Below the pieces are notes generated by a model that was not told where the DNA came from, searched no databases, and saw nothing but the letters and a program-made list of their open reading frames with translations. From Saururus chinensis (taxonomy: Eukaryota > Streptophyta > Magnoliopsida > Piperales > Saururaceae): a stretch of 64,000 nucleotides of DNA. Below, piece after piece: positions 45,996 through 58,439 of this stretch. Position numbers and translations under genes: made by a program. The stretch spans positions 40,261,719 to 40,325,718 of the forward strand of contig CP141141.1 in assembly GCA_035235625.1 (NCBI GenBank), read 5' to 3'. The stretch's first letter is position 1. Each line of letters begins with the position of its first letter.

Positions 45996-48289
45996 GATCT
46001 TACAAAGTTTATATCATGTAATGAGTTGTAAGTCATGATATTTAATGTTTGATGAAAAAAAATTGTGCATGCTTTCTAATTTAACGTAAACATCTTTTTA
46101 ATTCAAAATCCCAAAGTAATTATTGATTAATCATTAGTTTAACTAATTTCGCTTTGTACGTAGTGAGTGCGAAGAGCCATGAAAGACACATCCTCGTTTC
46201 TAATGAAAACGAAGTGTCTGTTGTTCCGTCTCGTACGAATGTTGACGATGAAAGTGCTTTTTACACTACCTGTGTTGATTGGACTATACCTCCATTGTGT
46301 GATAAATAGATCATAGTCACTGATCGCAGCCAGTTTGTGAAGAGCAATCATTTCGCTCGTCAAATATGGCGCTGTCATACCAGGTTTTATCAGCAAAAAA
46401 CAGAATTTGTGGACCCAAACGACCCATTAATTGTGATATTTGATCATCACCAACATTCTAAATATTGCTATTGGATTTTCACGAATTTGAAAGAACAAGC
46501 TAGTACATAATTTGAACGTAATATATTTGTACAGAGAGAGAGAGAGATTTTTCACAGATACAATACAAGGGAGAGTGAAAGGAAGAGGCAGAAACAAGGG
46601 GGATGGGTCCTATGTTTTGCAGGGTGCTTCCTAACCTACCTACAGCTATCATGCATCAGGTTATATCTCATCGACCCGTCATCCTCAGCCATGGAAAAGT
46701 GGGGTTTTTCGTCTTGGTGTGGCACTGTTTCCAGCTTGATACCAATGCATCCTGTCACACCCCAAATGGCACTCGTCATGTCCTACCCCTTATAGTCTCA
46801 TTAAAAAGACCATCCAGTTTCTTTCAAATTGTTTATACCTTTTGTTCATGTGATCGAAACCCTCCTGCATATATAAGCCCCAAAGTATACTCGATAAAGT
46901 TTGTTCCAATTTTCTTTTTATGATATTTTGCTGTAGATACAAATGCATCTCCTGATTGTCTGTTTCCTCATGAACATTGAGTTCTTAAAGTGGTTACACC
47001 GATCTTTTATTTAAATAATGTTTACAAATGTCGAGCTAGTCATCCAGTTAAAAAAGTTACCCAAAAGAAATATTGTCAGTCGAATATGAGTAATCAGCTA
47101 ATAACAAATTGTTAAACTACGAAAAGATCCAACAGCGTTTTAATGAGAGGTTCAAAAGCTACATGCATGATTGAAATTGCCGACAAACTTTATCCCATCA
47201 TTCTAATCTCTTTTTGTAAAAGTCTCATCACTTTCTTCTTTAATTGTGAGTGGCACACGGGGAGGTTGGCCTATCTTTAATATTCCCTCTTTTTCATATT
47301 AAGTGCCTTATTTCTATTCATTTGTAAAAATATAAATTATAAAAAATGCCGTAAGTACCTTTGGACCACAAAGAACAAAAATCTAACTAACTTGGATTCT
47401 CATAACTCAGTCTAAACTTAAATTCTTATGCTTTTGTTACTATGGTAAAAAGTATATTAGGTATTTTTTACTTAGTAAGAGCATGGGAATTATAGGAAAC
47501 TTAATATGAGATTTTTTTCTTTTTGAGATTTTTTCATATTACATGGTTGAAGAAGTCAATATTTCATATTCCCTGGTTTTTAAACAAAAATGACACATTA
47601 CCTATTGTAGGATGAAACTGCCTTTAGGTTTTAAATAAACCCAATACCTATACATATTTTAATAAATGAACACTAGAACAACAAGATTCGATACAGGGGG
47701 GGGGGGGGGGGGGGGGGAATTGATCGGCGACAGTTAAAAGTTGCCGGCAGGAGGTGATCAGCACTCACCAGTGAGTTGCTGGAGATAGCAAAAACCCGAT
47801 TTTTTACATGCCAGAAACTGTTAAGGGTGAAAAAGGCTTTATTTTGGTAGATCCGATCACTCTTTAACCATAATAATGGATAGGATTGATATTTGCATAC
47901 ATTACAACATAGATGCATGCAATGATACCGTGTATATAGGTAGAAAGGCGCAGTTAATGAACATTGATTCGTCGGTGAGGTTTGGCGAGTTGCTGCTTCA
48001 AGTCAAAGAACAACTGTTGTCAATAGTAATGTGACTTTTAAGTATTTAATTTCATCTTTGCAATCACGATCAACACCCATGTGCAATCGGTGTATTTCAT
48101 TTATAAGAAGGCAAATAAAGAGGTATTATAATTATATGTCGAGATGAAAGAGCCCAACAATGGTGACAAATCACCATCAGTAGAAAGGAACAAGACATTC
48201 AATAGAGCTAAATCACCAGTGGTATCAGCTCACCCCAGCTCTAACTTCATATTGCAAGCCAGAGTCAATGATACATAATTCACTTTTGA
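45996..48289. other. Spacer between the HD-Zip promoter and the MULE
   Basis: AT-rich. A (GA)n tract near 46,535 and 22 consecutive G at 47,696-47,717. The ORF at 46,603-46,923 has no recognisable domain. The left end of the MULE may lie in here; no terminal repeat could be fixed. Confidence 0.4.
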
Positions 48290-48294
48290 AATTG

Positions 48295-48605
48295 TCAGGT
48301 AACAATGAATTTTAGATTATACGATAGTGTACTATATCATGTATTCAAACACAATATATCTAACTTATCACGTTTAGTACAAAGAATATCGTGTTAAGAA
48401 AAAATACAATATTTATAATATCACATAACTAATGATGAAAAATACAAAAGAGATATAACTAATTCTTTTTAAAGAAGATGTAATAACACGACCTGTTTAA
48501 GTATCATGTTAGAAATAACACAATATGATTTGTAAGCGTGTTACCGAATACGTGATGTCGAGTTATATCGCACAGTGATTAACACGTTAACATCCATTGC
48601 AAATT
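48295..48605. repeat. Palindromic-motif cluster 1 (5' of MULE transposase)
   Basis: Degenerate copies of CGTGTTATCGATAACACGAC, for example GCGTGTTACCGAATACGTGA at about 48,536-48,555 and ATCATGTTAGAAATAACACA near 48,503. Confidence 0.6.
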
Positions 48606-49384
48606 GGGAGAACCGGGAAATTTGAACTCAAAAAATCAATGTCATTCTTCTTACAACAATCCAATGCTTACATAGCATATGATAGAAGTCAATCAGACTG
48701 GATTATAAGAAATATATGTCGCCAACCATGAGTGCGATAAGGACTTCATTTGATAACTATGAACCCCCATATAACCCTGGTAATTGCGATGGCTATGAAT
48801 TTGAAGAAGTGTGGGGTGATGATCAATAGAATGAGAATGATATAATTGACATAGAAAATATGTATGACCACAAAGAATCCAGACACAACAAGGTACCAAG
48901 TATTTTTGATGTAAATGCCGAGGTAGAGTGGGAGACAGTCGATGATCTCAACATGTTGGAACCGAATATTAGTTAGGGCGAGCTAATGACTGGAAATTTG
49001 CAAGCAAAGGACTACCATATTCTACTCCAAATGGGGGCACGTTTCCTAAGCCTGCTACATTTCAAGAGGGTTTTGATCCACGTTGCAATAAAGAAAATTT
49101 TACATATCGTGTTGTGGATGAGAACATGAATACATATGTTGTAAAGTGCTCTAATCAGACTTGTAAGTGGTACATAAGAGCTTCAAACATAGGAGATCAT
49201 ATGACTGTGACGAGGTTAGTGCTCGACCATTCGTGTGGAATTCAAAGGAAGTCAACTAACCATCTTCTAGCATCACACCTTTGGATAGCGAGAAAATGTT
49301 ATTATAACGAACTTGAATTTTTGGTAAAGTTCTATATCAACTTTTAGTAATTTTGGATTATTTTTTAGAGATTTGTCTAGAGTT

Positions 49385-50981
49385 TGTAATAGAGCATTGA
49401 AAAACAAACGTAACGGTCCTTGAACCGCTTTAATCGGACACCGGGGCCGAAAGTAATCACCTCGAGAAATGTACCACATGGACGGGATCCACTTGAAAAG
49501 TGTGGGAAACCCCCCCTATGTGGGGTCTAGTTTTGTAGTGCTCGTTGATACAAGTCCATCGGTATGAAGAACTCGTGTAACGGAGTCCAGGAGAGAAAGT
49601 TACACACGTTTAAATATTTTAGAAATTTTGAAAATAAATAAATTAATAAAATAATATTTATTGTGTCAGCTGGCATCAGCATGGTGACGCTAGCAAACAC
49701 GCGTTGGCGCAATGTGCGGACAACTTGCGAATGGTGACTCGTGCGTGATGTGTGGCATTGTTGCGTGCAGGCGTTCCATCGGCACAGCGAAACCGCGTGA
49801 TGCAGTTTTGCCATGCGCAATGCGTGTATGACACGCGTCGCACGTTCTTCTTCCCCAATTCCACTAGTTCGGCTATAAATTCCAAACCCCGATCTCTTCC
49901 CTCAGTTATTTTTCCGCCTCTACCACTTCGTAAACTTCATTTCTTCCATTCTAAGCTGTTTTAACTCCAAATTAAGCCATTCAAAAGTTGTTTCTAGCTA
50001 ATTCGAGTGTGCCAGACACAATGATGGGGTCAGGTTTTCCATTGGAGGCTATTTTCAATTACAAAATTATATTCCAAGTTCAAGGTAGAGAGTCTTTAAG
50101 CTCTAAACTGATGCATTGTACGTAGAATTAATTTTTCTAAACTATTCTTGTTCTGTTATGCTTATTTGATTTATTTTCTAAAAAATGTTATATTTGTGAA
50201 ATGTTTTGCATACGTTGCTTTATGATATGTGCATGTACTTTCTAGGTAATTCTGGGATAAAATCTAGAATTTCATATTCTACCTGGATACCTATCAAGAA
50301 AAATAATCGGCATAGCGTGCACATGGGTGTGGAGCATCATGGGAAAGTTCCTCACTTTCTGAGCCTCTTGATACCCCATGAGTGCTGGGGGGAACGACAT
50401 TCGGTATTACTGCTTTTGGATTTATCGTCATCGGACAAATCTACGTTTTTCTATTCTATTTTTGAATATTTTTCTGAGATAAATGTGTTTTGGAAAAGAT
50501 AAAGTTTTAAATTATTTCATGAATTTTCTGCTTCGCATTACTTTAGATATTAACACGACTTACTGAGTATAAAAATACTCACCCACCCCTAGATTATGTA
50601 GGAATTACAACTAGAACGGAGGTAGAAGAGGAAGAGTTATCCAAACGATTTATTTGGTTGCTGCTTTAGATATAATCTTTGTAATTTTTGTGTGACTAGT
50701 ATATAAAGGCATGATATGCGTCAATTATGTATAACTATCCGCTCTACGTATAGTGATCTTAGGCATGGAATTAAAATTTACCATGCTTAGTGAATTTGAT
50801 ATTTATAATATATTGGCTATGCAGTTCCTCCGATGTTTTTTTTATATACATATGATGTCATGTTAAATTTTTGTGTGTTATATGCACCGGTGGTTGTCAC
50901 GTTTGGTCATATGGGTATACTTTACATGTGTCAGATGAAATAATGTTATTTATTCTATCATTTTAAAATGGCGGCTATCAC
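49385..50981 (-). mobile_element. TGTCACG-family LTR fossil, reversed, in intron 1 of the MULE transposase
   Basis: On the minus strand it starts near TGTGATAGCCGCCATTTTAA, comparable to the start of the 34,458 element. The + strand segment 49,440-49,570 (GGGATCCACTTGAAAAGTG, GGGGTCTAG, AAGTCCATCGGTAT) is the reverse complement of the right part of the copy at 60.1-60.2 kb. About 1.6 kb, non-coding, ends approximate, no clean target duplication seen. Confidence 0.55.
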
Positions 50982-51119
50982 ATTTATGGGTTATTTAAAG
51001 ATTCAATAAACACTATACCGAAAAGCATAACAAGTTATATTTCAAAGCACTGGGGTATAACTGTGAACTACAAGAAATGCTGGCGTGCAAGTAAAGCAAA
51101 CTTATGATATTCCTTGAAT

Positions 51120-51345
51120 TGTGTTTTCAAAAACATGACATTTTAATATGATGTGTTATCGGACACACGAGTCTCTTATAATCACATTTTCTTACAACAC
51201 GACCTAATTACCTATTGTGTTAACATGAACACAATGATTACACAGTTCAGGTTTACAAAAACACGACTACAAATTTTGTCATTTTATCGGGAATACTACG
51301 TATTAACTTGTTGTATAATCTATATTAGAATGTTAACAACTTAAT
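51120..51345. repeat. Palindromic-motif cluster 2 (intron 1 of MULE transposase)
   Basis: GATGTGTTATCGGACACACG at about 51,149 and TTGTGTTAACATGAACACAA at about 51,216, plus scattered ACACGAC halves. Directly precedes the exon 2 acceptor. Confidence 0.65.
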
Positions 51346-52359
51346 TAATATCTGATCGTGCAGATAAAGCACTAAGTGATTTAATAGATGGGGACCCAGA
51401 TGAATCCTATCGCATATTTCATTCATACAAAATTCAGATAGAAAAGATTAATCCAGGAAGTGCAGTAGTTCCAATTAGATCATGTGATATTCCTTGACCT
51501 ATATGGGGATACAATTTTGAAAGAGTCTTTTGGATGTTTGGGTTTAGGGTCAGTTTCAAGAGCCTTCAGAACAACATTGAGGCCATTGCTGACGGTAGAT
51601 GTGACTTTCTTGAAGGGAAAGTATCCTAGTTAGCTAATAATAGCAATTGCACTAAATGAGAACAATAATATGCTATGCATCACATTTGCAGTGGTTGAGA
51701 ATGAGTATGAGAAAACATGAAGCTATTTTCTTAAATTGCTTAGAAATAAATTATTTTCAGATCCTCTAGCAGAGTTGGATACAATTGTTTTTGATAGAAT
51801 ATAGAATGATGAAGAGCTTGGTAAATACTGTTAAACAATAATTTCCCCCTACACACCACAAATATTGCATTCGTCACATGGCAACAAATATGTTGGAAAT
51901 TCAAAGACAACTACCTAAAAAACCAGCTCCATGTGACAATTGAAAATTTCAGATAAAATGTGTATGATAAAATAATGAACAACATTAAAGAACATAATCC
52001 TAAAGCATTTGCTTGGCTAAATAAGATAGGTGTAGAGCATTGGGCCCATGTTGCATTTCCAGGCAAAAGATATGAAACACTAAGCTCAAATAGGTCTAAA
52101 AGTGCTAATGCAATGTTAAAAAAAGCTAGGTCTACTCGGTTAATTGAGCATATAAGGGAGCACACAACCGCACTCTTTGAGAAATGTCAGACAGGTGGAC
52201 AAACTATGACTGAAGAGTTAACCCCATTTGCTCGTAAACACATCGAAAGTAGAAAATAAGAACCAAGGAATGTGCATGTATTGCCAGTATTAATTTATGA
52301 ATTATAGGTTAACTCGCTGTATCACCAAGTAAAATGCAATTAATATTGTGTGTATGTTC

Positions 52360-52502
52360 ATGTGTTATCGTCAATCTCGTGTAAGTTTATCTGTTAAAAG
52401 AATACGATAGTTGTGAGGGTAAGGGTAGTGTTGATGGGTCGTGTTTTCGATAACACTATAATAACACTTATCATGTTCTCATTCACACGATATTCATTCA
52501 AC
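52360..52502. repeat. Palindromic-motif cluster 3 (intron 2 of MULE transposase)
   Basis: TCGTGTTTTCGATAACACT at 52,439-52,457 and CATGTGTTATCGTCAATCTC near 52,350-52,380. The cluster fills the short intron before the SWIM exon. Confidence 0.65.
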
Positions 52503-53034
52503 AGGATGTAGTGAATCTAGTTGAATGTCGCTGCACATGTAGAAAGTTTCAGCATCTGGGACTATCGTGTAAACATGCAATTGTAACAATAGATCACAAA
52601 CACTTCTATGTGTCTGACTAATGCGAAAAATTGTACTCCACAAAAATATATAAAATGACATATCGACAGCTATTATACCCAGTTATAGATAGGCACAAGT
52701 GGGCACCAACTGGAGTTTTACTTACATTTAACTCACCTATCCCACTCAAGCAGTGGGAGCGTCCACAGAAAAACTAAATAGAGTCACAACCAAAGGACAA
52801 AACCCCACACAAATGTAGAGCATGCGGGCAGTTGGGTCACAACTGCAAACACTACACCAGAGCACAAGAGGACCCTCCGAATGTGGCTGCTGGTCCAAGT
52901 ACAAGCCAAAAGAGGGCGAATAAAAGAGTAGAAAAATGATGTAAGAAAGGGGAACATCGATCGTAGTTGCCTTTTCCACCCTCTTTCTTTAGTTGATTGG
53001 AGGAAATGTCATTGTATAGTTATGTTCTTAGAAA

Positions 53035-53330
53035 CATGATTTTTGGAAAATGTCATGTTACACTATACGATTTTTCATATGCATCATGTTATCGCTAACA
53101 CGACCTTGTTAAAGATCGTGATTTCAATAACACAATATTTTTATTTTTTGTTTGCTAATATTTTATATTGTACACATATCATGTAATAAAAAACACGATC
53201 AAAGGACTTACGTGTTACCAATTACACGATAAGAAAAGACTTACAATGAATATCATAATTTTTTTGCACTACATGTCACCAATTACACGATATATTTACG
53301 TTGTGTTATTGATAACATGACAATAGCAAT
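53035..53330. repeat. Palindromic-motif cluster 4 (3' of MULE transposase)
   Basis: ATCATGTTATCGCTAACACG (53,083), ACGTGTTACCAATTACACGA (53,210), ACATGTCACCAATTACACGA (53,270) and TTGTGTTATTGATAACATGA (53,301). Confidence 0.75.
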
Positions 53331-53654
53331 AAATAAACAATCAATTTCCAAAAAGTCACTCCAATTTTTTGGCATCACGATTTACTGAAGAGTCAATCCA
53401 ATTTTTGGCGTAGCAAACATAAATCCGAATCACCAATTTGCGAGGAGTCATCACCAATTTCCGGTGCATCCGGTTTTGAATTGGCAATTATAAATCCGCA
53501 TCTCCTGTTAGATCAAGTAACTATTCGGCGCCCACTCCCAGGAGACTGTCGGGAGAATGCTCGCCCAAGGAACTTCATCACTGGGACGGATTGAACACCA
53601 TATGCCTCCATGAGCACAGTATGGTGTGCCATCTGGGCAAAATATGTGAGTCAT

Positions 53655-53839
53655 CGGGACATTGAAATAATGTCCAATTATGACTCATCACCCTTTGAGG
53701 TGGATGAGTAGACCGGTGCAGATGATTAACGGCGTGTAGTATCAAATGAATTTGCCAATTTGCCCCATTAATCGTTCGCACTAGTCTTATCATCAGCCTC
53801 GGAGGAGGATGAGTCATAATCTGACATTATTTTAATGTC
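53655..53839. repeat. Inverted repeat with 35-bp arms in the convergent spacer
   Basis: Arm 53,655-53,689 (CGGGACATTGAAATAATGTC...) and arm 53,805-53,839 (...GACATTATTTTAATGTCCCG) are reverse complements with about three differences, separated by 115 bp. It lies between the 3' ends of the transposase and protease genes. Confidence 0.75.
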
Positions 53840-54129
53840 CCGAATGTCTAATCACATTTTACCTTATGGCTCACCAGGCTGTGGTCTTAGAGGCAGATGG
53901 TGTGTGATCTTCTATTTTCATATTTGCAATCGGTGATAGGATAGTGTCTTGTGGTCTACTGATGTATTTTTTTTGTTTTTTTATGTTATGAAATGAATGT
54001 ATCCTTGTGAGAGATTGAGATCATTTTATTTATGTAATGGACTCATAAAGTAATATTAATGAAAAAAAGTGTTTTGCCTAAAAATTTGTCGTTCTGCTTT
54101 CCTATTTTGCAACACATGAAACTATTTCA

Positions 54130-54640
54130 AACCATAGCAAGTAACACTTTATCGGTGACACGACCTCATCAGGATGATCATCTTTATAGTAACACGATCT
54201 ATAACATATTATACACGACTTGTTTTTAATTCATGTTATCAGTGACACGATCAATTCATGGTCGTGTTTTTGGTGACACGATCAGCGCACTAATATTTCA
54301 CGACCTAACTATACTTTATGTGATCGGTTACATGACCAATTGGATGATCATCTTTTTGCTAACACGATCTGCAAAATATAATACACGACCTAACAAACAG
54401 TCGTATGATCGATTACACGACATACGTCTTGGCACGTTGTTGCTTACACGATCTATAACCTATCTTAGACAACTTAACATGTCTTCATGTTATTAGTGAA
54501 ACGACTTACGTACATGCATCTTGCTGATTACACGATATGTATCTTATATTAGACGACCTAACATGTGTTTGTGTTACCAGTGACACAATGGACGTAAAGT
54601 CATGTTGTTGATTACCATAGATTACACGATATTGAATGAA
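54130..54640. repeat. Palindromic-motif cluster 5 (convergent spacer, densest array)
   Basis: At least ten degenerate copies in 510 bp, including ACTTTATCGGTGACACGAC (54,145), TCATGTTATCAGTGACACGA (54,231), GTCGTGTTTTTGGTGACACG (54,261), GTCGTATGATCGATTACACG (54,400) and GTGTTACCAGTGACACAA (54,571). 'ACACGAC' and 'ACACGATC' halves recur every 25-40 bp. Confidence 0.8.
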
Positions 54641-55334
54641 ATTAAAACAGTTGGGTGAACTTTATAAATTGTGTACTGTAAAAGAGGCAAAAAAAACTAC
54701 TACAATTCTTCCAATTATGCATCGAATTCCTAATCAATTCCCCCATGAAGAATTGCAGCACATATCTAAGGCCTAACTAAACTTGTGACCTCCGCATGGG
54801 TAAAATCTAGTTGAATGACTCCTCCAGCCAGCTTCGCTACATAATACATCAGGAACACCCCACAGTCTTCGTTCGTCTCTTGATATGGGCATTTATTGAT
54901 CTTCGTCATTGGCCACTTTGTTGCACCCTCTATGTGAAGGACCCTCTCCATTTATGTGACAACACATTTTCTAATATGGTTGACCTTTGCAAAGTGGTGA
55001 TTGTGGTTACCCTTTAGCGGGTTATACCACCTAAACCATTTCTCCCTGCAGAGCAGAAGAAAATGGCCAGTGATGTAGATCGGAATGAAACCACTCTTAG
55101 GCGTCGTTTGGATGACGCTTTGTATTATCTGAAAAGCTGCTTTTAGTTAAAATCGCTTTTTAAAAAACAAATCAAAAGCACGTCATGTTTGGATGTATAT
55201 TATAAAAAATCAGTTTTTCAAACAAAGTTTCAGAAATCTTGTTTGGATGGCCATTATATTCCATACATCTGAGTTATGAGAAATACCCACTTTACCCCTC
55301 AATAAACATAATTTATAAGCTTATTAAAATGTAA

Positions 55335-55466
55335 TATAAAATAATAATTAATAATTAAATTAATAATTAATAATTAATAAAGTAAACTCCATCTCTACTT
55401 ATAAAATAAAATAATAATTAATAATTAAATTAATAAAGTAAACTCCATCTCTACTTATAAAATAAC
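55335..55466. repeat. Tandem duplication, about 66-bp unit
   Basis: 'ATAATAATTAATAATTAAAT' followed by 'AAGTAAACTCCATCTCTACT' occurs twice in direct order. Confidence 0.75.
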
Positions 55467-57859
55467 ATATGTAATCCTAAATTAAGATAATTACTGGGTA
55501 GGTGGGCCCCCATTGTCCTACTTCAAAAGATGGGTTAAACCCACAAGACATTCCCTGATTATAAGCCATTTCTAGAAAATCCAAATACATCTTATTAAAT
55601 AAGAGAAATGCACTAAGTATATCACAATTTATTGATCATACAAATATGAAAGGAACAAACTGGACAAGTGCATACTCTAAAAAAATTGACTACAATTAAG
55701 TTGACTCTTTATGTACACAATTTATGTCATATGCACAAGCAACAACTCCTTGTTACCAAACACATGTCAGGCATGATCTGCGATCTGCCCAGAGTCTCAG
55801 TCGCCAGTTTGCCAGTCCAATAATAAGATATAAAAAATAGATAATCATAAAATTATTAGGAATCCAATGATCACTTTTCCTTTAGTTCTCCTAGAAATGT
55901 GAATTATTGAATCAAATGTCACACTGACATAAAATCATGCACAGAGATCCATTTTTGAAGTCATTGCAATGATAGAAACAACAAGAGAAGCAAAACATGA
56001 TATATAACACACATTTTCAAGGATTAACAGACAATTCTAAATCACAATGTGAAAGCATAACTGTTTCTGTCCACTCTTACCCTCCAAAAGATATTTAAAG
56101 CATTAATTAAAAAAACTATCTGGATAACAAAATGAGGCTCCTTACATGAATCATAAATTCGTTTATATAAACTAAACATAAAAAAGTTTTGGCATATTCA
56201 TCATGATCCAACCTTAGAATTGAAATTTGAAAACTGCAGCAAAGTTATTGTACAATAATTATTGGGATATTTCATGTCCTACAATGCTAGTTAGTTTCCC
56301 TTTGTACCCTTCCAACATAAATGAACAGTTCAAGGAAAATTTGGAAGGTTCTATTCGGACTAAGAGTATCCTAATGCTGAAAATCTGAAATTGATTGTAT
56401 GGAAATGTGGTAAAATAACATTTCCACATATTAGGTTGCACAGCTGACATGTATATTCTTAAGAATTAGAGAAAAAGGAAAGGCCTCTACAATAAGCCAG
56501 ATAAGGACAAAAAAAACACAATTAAAATGTGACAATGGAGAAACGGCAGTCAGCCAAGTATTGCGTCCCTAACGTTTTCCAAAAATTGAAGGAAAAAAAG
56601 GCTCTTCAGATAATGAAATTTCAGTAATTAAAGCAATAGACTTTCCAGTTTTACCCAAGCCATTGATATAATCTTATTCAAAGTCAAACATAGACTTTCC
56701 AGTTTTACCCAAGCCATTGATATAATCTTATTCAAAGTCGAACATAGATCTACATAAATGTGTGAGCTGATCATGTACATACACATCATACAACAGTTCT
56801 CTCTATTGTTGATACTAATCCAACCACTTTCAACAAAGAGGTCAGCTAAGAAGGTTTAGGAGATTATATGACCTAATCAAATTAAGAAGGGGTTTACCAA
56901 AAAAGTAAAAGGTTAAGAAGTGACCATAACTGAAATTGCCAGGTGAAATGGAAAAAATGGGACCAGTATGGAGTCCTATTAACTAATTACGTGTTTTAGC
57001 TTAGAAAAACTAACAGAGCATGTAAAGTGAATCAGCAACAACCTAAGGCAGAAGTCTGAGACCGCAGGACATTATATATTGTCTTCCAGTGCTTACACTA
57101 AGCCAATGAACAAGCGAACAAATTTCCTCCCTGTGCTAGAAATGCTATTTTGACATCATCTGCTGAGACTCAGCCGGTTTTGTGAGGGAATGGGGAGGAG
57201 GGGAAAGAAGATGAAATGAGACTGGTTCAATTCAAAATCAATGGCATGTGGAAGTGTTTCAAAGGAGATAATGCCCAGAAAATTTTGGATGAACGAGTCT
57301 AGAAGGGGAAGCAGCTGAATAATTTTGAATGGGAAGAAAAAACATGGCTTGGACTGAACTTGTCTTTCTATCCAACGGCTCCCTCCCACCACCCCCCTTT
57401 CCCTAATCATTTTAAAATTTAATTGAAACATTCAATTAGTGAGGCAAATTGACCTTAGCCTCCGACCCAACTTTGCTATATCTACACCAGCCCACACTTA
57501 CCTTCTCTTCCGCCACCCAATTCTGTTCTACACTGCATGATCCTCCATCAGAGCAGCAAAAAGATACAAGATTTGCAAAGTTGAACGGACAATATAAGTC
57601 ATACTTTCTTCTTACGGTAAACCAACAATAAAAAGCACATAAAAGCTGAACAACATCAGGTCATGGAATAAAAATCACTAATCAAAAGAAAAACAAGATA
57701 ACGACAGTGGAGACATGATATCAATTCCAGGGATGTTAGCTCGGAAGACAGAATCGGAGTAAATAAAATAAGCGGAAAAATTAAAACCGACGGACCAGGA
57801 GCTGTAAACTCTGTGTGCAAGAGTTGAAACATTCTTCTACGCACTACGAGCTTTAGTGC
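55467..57859. other. Unassigned interior of the PIF-like element
   Basis: AT-rich, no domain-bearing ORF. It looks like intron or UTR of a captured gene rather than transposase sequence. Which gene is not known. Confidence 0.4.
56637..56744. repeat. 54-bp tandem duplication, nearly perfect
   Basis: 'TAGACTTTCCAGTTTTACCC' + 'AAGCCATTGATATAATCTTA' + 'TTCAAAGTC' occurs twice in a row with a single difference, so it is recent. Confidence 0.9.
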
Positions 57860-58439
57860 TTCGTTGCGCGTAGGTCAGAACAAACCTAATTTTATAACTA
57901 ATTTGGATCGGGCCAACATATTTTATCGTTGGTTGCCTACGTACATGTTAGATACCATCTCTGATGTTATTCCAATACGATCGGATTCGAACGTAGTTCT
58001 GCCTATTGGCTATTATATGCATCATGCATTAGAAAATTATATACGTTAAAATACGTATATTTATATATCCGAATAAATTATTCGGAATCAGACAAAGATC
58101 TCTTAAAACATCGGAGTCGAACGAAAGCTCATAAATCATCGAAAATACATCTCACACTCTATTGTAGAAGTGAGCAAAATATCATTAAAATCACATGTGT
58201 CTCTCTATCACATAGCAGTAACGAAACCCATAAGAGAGTAGATTGGATCATATCATATCATATCAAGGCATATCAAAACGCATCAAATCAGAGTATAGTA
58301 TATATCTTAAATAACACATATATTCATATAATCATATATCTTAATTAATATAATATTACTAATTTAGATACATATGCATATAAATCTAATAAAATTGAAA
58401 AGTCAGAAATGCTTACTCCCCTGTACTTCCGAAAGTTGC

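Larger units (their letters stand above)
48718..52940 (+). pseudogene. MULE transposase (MuDR/mudrA-like), decayed, about three exons
   Basis: Exon 1 (about 48,718-49,324) ends in the N-terminal DNA-binding domain (KCSNQTCKWYIRASNI, LVLDHSC), then a GT donor. Exon 2 (about 51,363-52,260, acceptor ...TCGTGCAG) holds the DDE transposase core: YKIQIEKINPGSA, a GRCDFLEG-type segment, ITFAVVENEYEKT, and WAHVAFPGKRYETLSSNRSK near the end. Exon 3 (about 52,503-52,940, acceptor ...TTCAACAG) has the SWIM zinc finger (CRCTCRKFQHLGLSCKHA) and a zinc knuckle (CRACGQLGHNCKHY). Several in-frame stops (for example 48,829-48,831 and 51,498-51,500) make it inactive. Intron 1 hosts an LTR fossil. Confidence 0.82.

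Noticed and set aside
57156-57431. 91-codon minus-strand ORF in the PIF-like element
   Set aside because: Not recognisable as a transposase or PPR part. Phe-rich composition follows the T-rich DNA.
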